Below, piece after piece: positions 9,061 through 20,000 of a stretch of DNA of 64,000 nt. The notes beneath the pieces were generated by a model, which saw only the letters and a program-made list of their open reading frames with translations, was not told the origin of the DNA and did not search any database. Numbering within the stretch: position 1 is the first letter of the stretch; the number at the start of each line of letters is the position of its first letter. Made by a program: the position numbers and the translations under genes. The stretch spans positions 544,163 through 608,162 of the forward strand of contig CAJNDS010001313.1 of the NCBI GenBank assembly GCA_905221605.1. The letters are read 5' to 3'. This DNA comes from Symbiodinium natans (Eukaryota > Sar > Dinophyceae > Suessiales > Symbiodiniaceae).

Positions 9061-10984
9061 GGGGGGGGGTTTAGGGTTTAGGGTTTAGGGTTTAGGGTTT
9101 AGGGTTTAGGGTTTAGGGTTTAGGGTTTAGGGTTTAGGGTTTAGGGTTTACGGTTTAGGGTTTAGGGTGTAGGGTTTAGGGTTTATAGGGTTAAGGGTTT
9201 AGGGTTGAAGGGTTTAAGGGATTTCAGAGTTTGGGGTGTAGGGTGTGTAGGATTTAGGGACTCGGGTTTATAGGGTTTAGGGTTAAGGGTTTAAGGGTTG
9301 GGGGTTTAGGGTTTAGAGGGTTTAGGGATTCGGGTTCACAGGGTTTAGGGTTTCAGGGTTTAGGGTTTCTGGGTTTCAGGGTTTAGGCTTTTGGGTTTCA
9401 GGGTTCAGGGTTTAGGGTTTCAGGGTTCATTAGTCTTCTGGGAACCGGATGACTTTCTTGGGTATAGCGTAGGAGTAAGACAAGGAAACGCCTCGCTGCT
9501 CATACATCCGCTTTATGCCGAGCACATTTTGGGAATTTTGTTTAGGGCAATTCGCGTGCGATTCGCCCTGTAACCATGTGACCCCCAAAACCCTCAACGC
9601 CAAGAAGGCTAAATACTCTGAAAGCCCAACAAAAGCTCAAGACTCTCAAGCCCTTAAGACCGTAAACCCTATGAATCCTGTACACTTTTAGTTTTTTTTG
9701 ATAGAGTTCAGGGTTTAGAGCCACACGTTGCTTGGGTTGTTATTTGTTAAGTCAACCATTCTCCTCGCCTCCTCGCCCGGTGTCCTGCCCGGTCTTGTGG
9801 GCTTGATTCCGGACACCCCACCGGCAAGCCAACAGCGAGTCCCGCCAAGTATCCCTGGAGTACCCCAGAGAAGCCCACAGAGAGTTTCACCGGGCATCTT
9901 GGACTGAGTCCGCCGAGTATCCTCAAGGCAGGCGCAGAACCCAGCGCAGGTGCAGAACCCAGCCCAGCAAAGGCGCAGAGCCCAGAGCAGGTCAGATTTG
10001 TGGCCTGGACGGGCGGCGAACCGCGTCGACACCGGCCAACCTGGGCCGCCCATTCATGGGTTGCACCCGCTCGGATCCACCGAGTGCCCCAACTTTTGTT
10101 GGGCGCCACCCGACGGTGACGAGTGAGGTCGGACAATGTTAATGAGTTACGGGATTAATGCTGGGCTAACCCATTTCTTGGGCCCAAAGGATACTGGGGG
10201 TTAATGGGCTCATGGGTAAGTGGTTATCCCATTCATATTGCCCAAGTGATTGGGTTAATGGGTTAATCGGTGGGGGTCCCAGCCCATTCACGCGACCCAA
10301 AGTATTTGGTTAACGGGTGTAGGGGAGGGGATACTTACCCAAATTTCAAAGTGAGAGGCATGCGTTGCGAGCAGCAAAGCACATGCTGCAGACGTGACGA
10401 GGCGACGCGGTTCTGTTCACTGGCAAGTTGAGAATCAGCTCATCAGCGGCGCTTTTCGGTTGAGGGCCATCACGTCGTCACCGTCGCCCTCACGCACCCC
10501 GAATTACGCAATGATCCTACTTCAGCCCTCAAACAGAAAAGTGCCCAAGTGGACGCGCAAACTCAGCGAGTCCACGGTTCAAGCTGCCACTTCTTTCTGA
10601 GATGATGATGATGATGGTGGTGATGATGATGATGATGTGGTGCAGAGGTCGTGGAACGTATCTAAACGTCAGCGGCGCTCGCAGTGAGAGGCACTCGAAG
10701 ACCGTCATTGAAGCGCTGCCTCCAAGAAGGCATCATCGACTTGGGAGCCGGGGGTGCATGCTTCACGCTAAGTAAGTATCCCTGGACCCACCCACACGGA
10801 ATGTCCTGCGACAGAAGCTTGTTGCGAAGTATCCATAGTTATTTGTCTGCAAGCGGCAGGAGTGGCGGCAGGATGATCGAAGTAAGCATTTTTCAGGGTA
10901 GGGTTCGGATTTCGGGTTCCGCCCGAGCCCGAAACCCTTAACCTTGGAGAGGTTAGGGTCCTCGCAAAGCTTTTCGTGCCTCAG

Positions 10985-11044
10985 GCCGAGAACCACTTCG
11001 ACATCTCTTTTGCCTCCAAGGCGGCACCGGGTTCAGGGCGCACG
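10985..11044 (+). CDS. PARP exon: strand before the YFAE signature
   Basis: Acceptor CCTCAG, donor ACG/GTTCCC, 20 codons, phase 0 at both ends. AENHFDISFASKAAPGSGRT fits the PARP segment just before the G-x-G-x-YFA motif. Confidence 0.6.
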
Positions 11045-14000
11045 GTTCCCAAGAGCTACAGGCCTATACGCTCGAACCTCTAAGTCCAAACCCTAAACCC
11101 CAAACCCTAAACATTAAACCCCCAAACCCTATAAAGACTAAATCCTGAGCCGGTACAGGTTGAAGGCTCAAAGCCCTAGACTCCTGCAAACCCTTATATA
11201 TACAGTTGTAATTGGTTATGAAGTACCACGAACCTCCAAGTAGGGTTCATGCGTCCCAAGCAGGGACACCCCAAGCAAGCCCCCAACCCTAAGCCCTGAA
11301 CCCTGAAACCCTAAAGCCTCAGCCGCACGTGTAGAAAAGTACCCTGGGGGGCTCCCCTTTGGGGGGATCCTAAAGCCTAAACCCTAAACTCTAAACCCTA
11401 AACCCTAAACGATCCTATGAGCAGGACGGCATGTTCGGTGCCGGCTTGTACTTCGCCGAGGCGTCGTCGAAGTCGGCAGCTGGATCGATTGGTCCTTTTG
11501 GGGAGGAAGGGGGGGTTCAGGCTTCACGGTTCTGGGCTTAATTAAGTTTGGGGTTTAGGGTTTAGGGTTAAGGGTTCTGGGATTAACTTAAGGCTTCGGG
11601 TTCAGGGTTCAGTGCTGAGGGCTGACTCTTGAGGCTTGTTGTCGGAGCTTGTGTGGGGCTTTGAGACTTCGGTTTGAACGGTTCGCCATTTGGCCGTTCA
11701 GGGTTTAGGGTTTAGGGTTTAGGGTTTAGGGTTTAGGTTTTAGGGTTTGGGCGTTCAGGGTTTAGGGTCGGGTTTAGTCGGCTGGGTAGGGGTTCAGGCT
11801 TCAGGGTGCAGTGGGGTCGGGGGTTTCTGTGCTTCAGGGCTTCAGTTCCGAGCTCTTTGCGTTTAGGGTTTAGGGTTCAGGGTTCAGGGGTTCAGGGTTC
11901 AGTGGTTTAGGGGTTAGGGTTTAGGGTTTAGGGCTTAGGGTTTAGGGTGTTTTCAAAGCTCCAGCGCTTTGATTTAGTAGAGTTTGTGAGGGGACACCCC
12001 CACACTGCAGACTTGTTCTAAAACTGAGGACGAGTACTGCCAACCCAACGAGCACAACGAGCGCCTGAGCCGAAGTTTGGAGTTGGACCAATCGACTCTG
12101 CAGGTGTAGGGCGTAGGGTTACGGCGTCAGGGTTTGGCGTTGGCAGGTTAAGGTTAGCTCGGGGTTGAAGCCCTAAGCTCTAAACCCTAGACCCTAAACC
12201 CTTTTAGAGTTTAGCAGCTTGGGGCCTGGGCCTCTGCAGATCCCCCACATCCCACTATGAACCAATACTTCTGGCACCCAAAAGCTCTGATTCCAACTCC
12301 CTAGGATCCCCGAACCCTGGGCCCGAAGCAAATGACAAATGAGTACCTGAACCCTAAACCCTAAACCCTAAACCCTAAACCCCAAACCCCAAACCCGAAA
12401 CCCTAAACCCCAAACCCGAAACCCCGAACCCCAAACCCCAGATCCCAAACCCATGCAGGCGGAGCCCGTAGTGCGTGCCATGGACGAGGGTTTCGGTGTC
12501 CGTTTCTCATGAAACGAAGGACGAGATCCAATGCCTTCCGAAACCCCAAATTGAGGACCCAGAGTGGGAAAACCCTAAACCCTAAATCATAGACCCCATT
12601 AAGCAAAAAGGGCGTTATTCCTGTTCTACTCCGGGCCCAAATCATGAAGCTCATCGGCATTTGCGGGTCACGGAAAAGCACCATGAGCCCCTTCTGCAAT
12701 AAAGGATTTTCTTGGAGGTTCATGGTACTTACTAAGAAAATGGTAATTGCACATATAACCAAAGTATAACCATGTGCGGGCAATTAAGCGGCTTATCAGT
12801 GGGTTAGAAATGCAGTTTTACACGGCTATTATTAATAGAATTTAAGTACCACGAAGCTCCGAGTAGGACACCCAGCAGTGCCCCCAAGCACTAGACCTCA
12901 AACTCAAACGACACATCATGCGATTATGAGCTCCTAAAGGGAGGGGTCTAACGGGGAGGTACTTAGATACCTCAGTGGCATCGTCTTCGGGAATGCTGGG
13001 GAATATTGTGGATTGCGAGGTCACCTGCCTACCTTGGACCCTCCTCCCCGAATGTCATAATGCGAGGTTTCCAATCATCATTGTCAGAGATGCTTGGCTG
13101 CAGCCTCCTCTAAATGGTCGCCTTGCTTTTTGCGATCCTAGTTTGGCCTTTGCCCAGCCTACCCCCCAAACCCCAACCCTAGAACTGAACCCCTAAACCC
13201 TCACACCCAAAACCCTAAACCTCAACCTCCACCCAACCAAACAGCCTTGCTTTGGGTAGGGAGAGGGGTTAAAGGCTCTCGTAGCCTAAACCTAAACCCA
13301 AGACCCTAAACCCTAGGGACCTTTTGGGGGACGTCGAGGTCTCTGGGTATTCCTACACCTTAACCTCTGACCTCCTTTCTCTTACTTGGAGGGTTCAGGG
13401 TTTAGGGTTTAGGGTTTAGGGTTTAGGGTTTAGGGCTTAGGGTTTAGGGTTTAGGGTTTAGGGTTTAGGGTTTAGGGTTTAGGGGCTTTCGTAGATCTAG
13501 TTATGAAGTAGGTCTCTTTGAGGGTACTTCAACTGTCTACTTTACAACTTGCGAATTCCTCCGATCCTCCAAGGCCAGAGCATGATGACCGTCGTCCCTT
13601 TCTTACGACTTCTCCCCCCCCAAACTGCCCAGACGCTGAACCCTAGGGTTTAGGGTTTAGGGTTAGGGCTAGGCCCCTAAACCCCACAACCGTAAACCCC
13701 TAAATCTGAACGCCTGAACCTTACAAGAACCCTGAACCCTGTTGTGAACCCTAAGCGCTTCTCTGCCCTAATATAGGGGTTGGAATAAATACTCATCGTA
13801 TTCCCTTATGGTCCCAATGTAAGTATACTAGAATCTATTTCTTAAGGCCCCTATAGTAGCCCTAAACCCTAAACCCTAAACCCTAAACCCTAACCCCTAT
13901 TCTCAGTCTTAAGACCCCCGCTAGAAGTAGCCCCTTAAGGTGATCCTTGGCCGGCCGAACTACATCGACGCCCCCAAGCCTTTCGATGACCCAGGCCTCG

Positions 14001-17000
14001 GCTGCTTCCCAGGTTTAGGGTTTAGGGTTTAGGGTTTAGGGTTTAGGGGTTAGGGGTTTAGGGTTTAGGGTTTAGGGTTTAGGGTTTAGGGTTTAGGGTT
14101 TAGGGTTTAGGGTTTAGGGTTTAGGGTTTAGGGTTTAGGGGGGTTCGGGGTTTAGGGGTTTAGGGTTTAGGGTTTAGGGTTTGGGGGTTTAGGGTTTAGG
14201 GTTTAGGGTTTAGGGTTTAGGGTTTTAGGGTTATTTAGGGGTTTAGGGTTTAGGGTTTTAGGGGTTTAGGGGTTTAGGGGTTTAGGGTTTGGGGTTTAGG
14301 GTTTGGGGTTTAGGGGTTGAGGGTTGAGGGGTTTAGGGTTTTAGGGTTTTAGGGTTTAGGGGTTTAGGGTTTAGGGGTTTAGGGTTTAGGCTTTAGGGTT
14401 TAGGGTTTAGAGGTTTAGGGTTTAGGATTTGGGGTCTGGGGCTTAGGGTTTAGGGGTTTAGGGTTTAGGTTTAGGGGTTTGGGGTTTAGGGGTTCAGGGG
14501 TTGAGGGTTTAGGGTTTGGGGTTTGGGGTTTAGGGTTTAGGGGTTTAGGGGTTTAGGGGTTTAGGGGTTGTTAGGGGTTTAGGGGTTTAGGGGTTTAGGG
14601 GTTTAGGGGTTTAGGGGTTTAGGGGTTTAGGGGTTTAGGGGTTTAGGGGTTTAGGGGTTTAGGGGTTTAGGGGTTTAGGGGTTTAGGGGTTTAGGGGTTT
14701 AGGGGTTAGGGGTTTGGGGTTTGGGGTTTAGGGGTTTAGGGGTTTAGGGGTTTAGGGGTTTAGGGGTTTAGGGGTTTAGGGGTTTGAGGGTTTGAGGGTT
14801 TGAGAGGTTTGAGAGGGTTTGAGGGTTTCGGGGTTTCGGGTTTCCCGGTGTCGGGGCGGGAGGGGGGAGGGGGGGGTTGGGGTTGGTTAGGGTTTTAGAG
14901 GTTTAGGGTTTTTAGGTTAAGTGGTTTAGGATTTAGGGGTTTAGGGGGTTTAGGGGCTTCGGTGTTTAGGGGTTCAGGGGCTCAGGGGTTTTGGGGTTTT
15001 GGGTTTTTGGGAAGGGGTGTAGGGGTTTAGGGTTTCGGGGTTCGCTCACAGGGGAGATAAATAAATATGAGAAGAAAGGCCTTCTCCAAATGCCGGCCGA
15101 CTTAGCGGACAGAGTTTGGGGCTCAGGTTTTGGGTTAGAGGGCTGGAGGGGCGGCCGGGGGTGGGGGGGAGGAATGTCTAGAGCGTGGAAGGGTGCTACT
15201 AAGGGGTCCGTTCGGCGGGTAAGCGAGATCCACAACACAAACCTTCACCCCTCAAACCCTCAACCCTGAACCTACACGGGGGCTGTGACGACCTGAACCG
15301 CGCCTTAGGCTGGAAGGCACGCTATACCCTATCCCCCTTGGATTTTTTTGTTTGTATAAAGCCCAAGAGGATATTTAACATAGTATTGTTCTTAAGGTTC
15401 TAAGGGGAGTATAGTAACACCTAAACCCCCAGTTTCATGCCCGAATTCATTTCCTGCGGTCTGGCAGTGTAGGTTTGAGGGAAGCCTGGCGTGGCCGGCA
15501 GCTGCATTTTAGGGCTTAGGGTTTAGGGTTTAGGGTTTAGGGTTTAGGGTTTAGGGTTCAGGGTTTAGGGTTTGGGGTGTAGTTGCAGCACATGGCCACT
15601 TAGCGTCGACAATTATTGGGCCGGCAAGCCTTTAGCCTAAAACCCAAATAAAGAGCGCTACAACCTTGGAATTCCAAAGGCAGATAGCCCCTAAACCCCC
15701 TATGAAGCCTACCCTCCTCAGATGCGCTCTAAACCGTCATAAGCCCCAAGCCGCTTGGCCCAAGCCCTAGACCTCCAAGCCCCAAACCTTCAAGCCTCAT
15801 CCCTGAAACCTAAACCCAACTCACTCTTATAGATTAAACAATCCGAAGCCCTCAACCCTAAACCCTAAACCCTAAACCCTAAACCCTAAACCCTAAACCC
15901 TAAACTCCCCGTAGGCCGCCGGGCACTCGAGCACAGCTGCATGAGCGGATGGTACCACTCTGTGATCGGCCTTTCGGCTTCTTCTGAGATTGGGGGGGGG
16001 GGGGGGGGGGGGGGGGTAGCCCTCCCCCTAACTAGGGTTTAGGGTTTAGGGTTTAGGGTTTAGGGTTTAGGGTTTAGGGTTTAGGGTTTAGGGTTTAGGG
16101 TTTAGGGTTTAGGGTTTAGGGTTTACGGTGTAGGGTTTAGGGTTTAGGGTTTCGGGGTGTGGGGGCTTGGGGTGTTAGAGCTTTAGAGTTTAGGGTGTAG
16201 GGCTGAGGGTTTCCTGAGGAGGGCTTACAGTAGGGTTTAGTGTTTGGGGTTTGGGGATTAGGGTTTAGGGTTTAGGGTTTGTTGGGATGGAGCTTGTTCT
16301 TGGCTCTCAGGATGAAAGTTGTGGGTTCGGATTTGGGGATAACATCTTTTGGCACATCAAGGTCTTCCCAGGCCACAGTGCAAGGATCTTTGCGATTGTT
16401 GGTTCGGCATCAGGGTTTTTTGTGGGCGTTTAGAGTTTAGGGTTTAGGGTTTAGGGTTTAGGGTTTAGGGTTTAGGGTTGAAAGCTCTAGGTTTGTAGGG
16501 TTGGTTGCTTTAGTCTATGGCGACAACCCGTACTCCGCCCCCTAGAGCCCTAACACCGCCTAGCGCCCTGAGACCCTAACACCCTCAAACCCTAAGCCCC
16601 CAAAACCCCAAACCCTGAAGCCAAGCCCCAACCTCCCCCTCGGAAAACCCAAGCCCCCAAAACCCTGAAATTCAAAAAAGACATCTTAAACGCCCTCAAC
16701 CGTCAATCCTCAACCCTTCTTCTCTTCAGGGTCATCGGGAACCCTAAGCCCTAACCCCTTAACCCTGAACCCTTGTCCCTCTTAAGGGGTTATCGGGCTC
16801 CCCTAAACCCTAAACCCCTAAACCCCAAACCCTAAACCCCTAAACCCCAAACCCCTAAACCCCTAAACCCCTAAACCCCTAAACCCCTAAACCCCTAAAC
16901 ACCTAAACCCCTAAATCCCAAACCCCAAACCCTAAACCCTCAACCCCTGAACCCCTAAACCCCAAACCCCTAATCCTAAACCCTAAACCCCTAAACCCCT

Positions 17001-20000
17001 AAGCCCCTAAACCCTAAACCCCTAAGCCCCTAAACCCCTAAACCCCTAAACCCTAAACCCCTAAACCCCTAAACCCTAAACCCCTAAGCCCCTAAACCCT
17101 AAACCCTAAACCCCTAAGCCCCTAAGCCCCTAAACCCTAAACCCTAAACCCTAAACCCTAAACCCCTAAGCCCTAAACTCAGCCCAGGTGACCGCATCAA
17201 GGCTCGCACCCCGGAGTGGGGACGCGGGCCGCCTTTTTCACATATTTTGCACGGCCTTTCTTTGGGGATTCTTTTGGAATTTAGGGTTCTTTAGGGCTTA
17301 GGGTTTAGGGTTTAGGGTTTATAGGGTTTAGGGTTTAGGGTTTAGGGAAACCCTAGGCCCTAGGCCCCAAACAACCCTAAGCCCTAAAACCCGGGCTTTT
17401 GTGGTTTGGAGTACAGGCTTGAATGATGTGCGGGTTTAGGACGAGGTCCGTATTCTTTCCGGTTAAAGCGTTTTTTTACGGCTGATGTGCTTGCTATTTT
17501 AGGGCTTGTGGAGTTGGCAAGCTCATCGGGTTGTATGGCCACCCTAAACCCTGAACCCTAAACCCTAAATCCTAAACCAAAAAGGCTTAAGGGTTGTAAG
17601 GGGCCCTAAACCCTAACCATCAAAGCATATAAGGGTGGTTAAAAGTTCAACGCACCGGGCTGCTAGATCTGCAGGGTTTTACAGAACCCTTAAACGGCTC
17701 GGATCGGCGATCCCGAAGCCCAACGCAGGGACTAGGGTTTAGGGTTTAGGGCTTAGGGTTTGGGGTTTAGGGTTTGGGGTTTAGGGTTTAGGGTTTAGGG
17801 AGTTTTTGTCTTCTAAGGGAAGGCACATGGTTTAGTTTGGTCCCTTACGTTCTGTAATATGTTCTTTAGTATGTCCCCTTGGCTTAGCAGTGTGTATAAG
17901 GGGTAAATCAGGGGTCCCGATTTTAAGGGCCCATACCAAGGGCCATAGCTACCCGGTTAGCGCGGTCTCGAGAAGGACTACGACTCCAACGTTTGAGCGC
18001 GGCCACACAGGCCTGCCCCCCCCCCCCCCCCCACCCCGGCAAGCGGCAGTGTTTGGATGCCAAAGATGGTGATGGCGTCGGCGTGGGTCGTCGACTCAGT
18101 ATTGAGAGTGTGGAGAGCATGGCTTGCTCGGTGTTTTCGGGCTTTGGCAGGGACGGCCTTGATGGCCTGCAGTGGCAACCAGGTGGTGACAGGAGGGAGG
18201 CAGCTGCTAACAACAGTCTCCTGTCGGACGGGGGCGCCTAAGCTTGCTCGGCTCAGGCTGCATGCCTGGCCTGCCTGGCTGGCGTGGAATTTGTTTTGGT
18301 GGCGCCGGGCTTTTCTTGCTTGGCTACTTTTGGGCGGGCCCCGCAAAGCGGGCTCCTGCTTGTCACCGGCGTCTAGACAACCTTCCTGGTCTCAGTCTGT
18401 CGTCATTTTTCGTGAACAACCACAACAACAATGTGCGGTCAATTTGTTGACAGTGCGCTTCTGCTGGCAGTCGTGGTAGGGAGCAAAAACGCAGCTTTTT
18501 CAGGGTGCTTACAAAGTCATTTATTGATGCGTTGCTTTGGGGTTGTTTATGGGCATGGTCGCGAAAGACATGGGTGCTTCTGACAGCTTTTGTTGTTCCA
18601 CATCTTTGTGCAGTATGTTGTGTAAAGAGGCAGAAGCACCGTAACTACCCGTGTTTGGGCATGTTCGGCAAAGGCATGGACGCTTCTCAGCGATTTTCTC
18701 GTTCCACATCCTTGTGCAGTATGTTGTAGAAAGAGGCGAAAACGCTGCAAATACAAGTGTTTTGTGCATAAAACGCTGTAAATACCAGTGTTTTGGGCAT
18801 GGTCGCGAAAGCCCCAGCCCCTTAATTCCTGACCCTCTAAACACTCAAGGTTTCAAGCCTGAGCCCTAGACCCTGAACCCTAAACCCTAAACCCTGGCCC
18901 CAAACCCCAAACCTCCAACCCCAAACCCAAACCCCAGCCCCAAACCCCCAACCCCAAACCCCCCCAAACCCCCCCAAACCCCAAACCCCAAACCCCAAAC
19001 CCCAAACCCCAAACCCTAAACCCTAGACCCTAGACCCTAGACCCTAGACCCTAGAAGCCCTGAGTCCAAGGTGTCCAATACGTACCGCGAGATGGTCTCC
19101 GACTCAGAGCTTGGCCGAGGGGTTTAGGGTTTAGGGTTTTAGCGTTTTGGGGATTTGGGGTGTAAGGTTTTGGGGTTTGGGGTTTAGGAGTCGGGGTTTA
19201 GAATGAGTTTCGTTTTTAGCATTTAGGGTTTTGAGGGTTAGGCATGTTTAGGATTTAGGATTCAGGGTTCAGTGTTAGGGTTTAGCATGTAGGGGTTTAT
19301 GGGTTTAGGGTTTATGTTTTGAAAGTTTGGAGTTTAGTTTTAGGGTTTCGAAAGTTCCACATCCCCCTAAAACTATTCCTACAGCAAATAAGGTGTGAAA
19401 GACGCTTAAGTTGGCCTTATTTGGCCCGTGTAGCAATTTCCCTTCTGATATCTCATTTTCCATTAGTTGGGCTTAAGAGGATCATTGATATGTAGGAATA
19501 TTTCCAGAAAGTTTTCAGGGAAACCCTAGTTAGAGAATCCCCCGAACTGGCTTCATACGGTATGCATTACCCCCGCGCCCCCGTTGCCAACTGGAATAGA
19601 GTACAAAAAACGACTACGTAGTTTAGTAGTTCTGAACGTGGCGCGCTAGTCTCCCGGCTTGTTCTGTAACAAGACAAGAGTGGCCGTGGCTTGCGAATCG
19701 ATGGAGGACTTCTTGACATGCCTTGCACTAAGTCCAGGGCGACATGTCGGATGAGAAGCTTTTTCTTGGTGCTGTTCCTCAGCCTGCGGAGTGGCTTCGA
19801 GTTTACCGCTTGGCAGGGACTGGTCAAGTAAGCCGGGCAGCCTCTGACCTCACCCTCACGGAAGAGTTCATCTCTTCGTGCCGGTCCGACACAGGGCCCG
19901 TGGAATCCCGGGCCATCTCTTCAATGCTTCGGATTCTGGCAGAGGTCATCCGAGAAGGAAAGCGAGACCGCCTGCGGTCGGCAAGGTCCATCACGTTCAG

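Larger units (their letters stand above)
5835..10984. other. Repeat-rich region with a few exon-like islands
   Basis: Telomere-type tracts lie at 6538-6674, 6788-6916, 7640-7720, 7885-8070, 8690-8968 and 9068-9430 (increasingly degenerate). There is a TA microsatellite (about 6096-6113) and a GA microsatellite (about 6309-6324). A poly-G run lies at about 8455-8472. Unique DNA at 9740-10,390 has no plus-strand gene I can support. A GAT/GGT microsatellite lies at about 10,601-10,640. Confidence 0.7.
17176..19064. other. Mixed unique and repeat DNA within the PARP gene
   Basis: Scattered TTTAGGG tracts and a TIR element near 17,815-17,952 (listed). 18,000-18,480 is unique GC-rich DNA with a poly-C run. 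18,550-18,790 is a diverged tandem repeat. 18,880-19,055 is a CCCCAAA, CCCTAAA and CCCTAGA array. Long open frames at 18,057-18,479 lack family features. Confidence 0.6.

Noticed and set aside
9715-10136. Minus-strand ORFs of 112-129 aa
   Set aside because: Composition follows internal repeats (GSAPAL-type) and two frames are open at once; kept only as a possible old LTR region.
18057-18479. 140-aa ORF (Trp/Ala/Leu-rich)
   Set aside because: Several frames are open in GC-rich DNA, no family features, and it overlaps competing frames on both strands.
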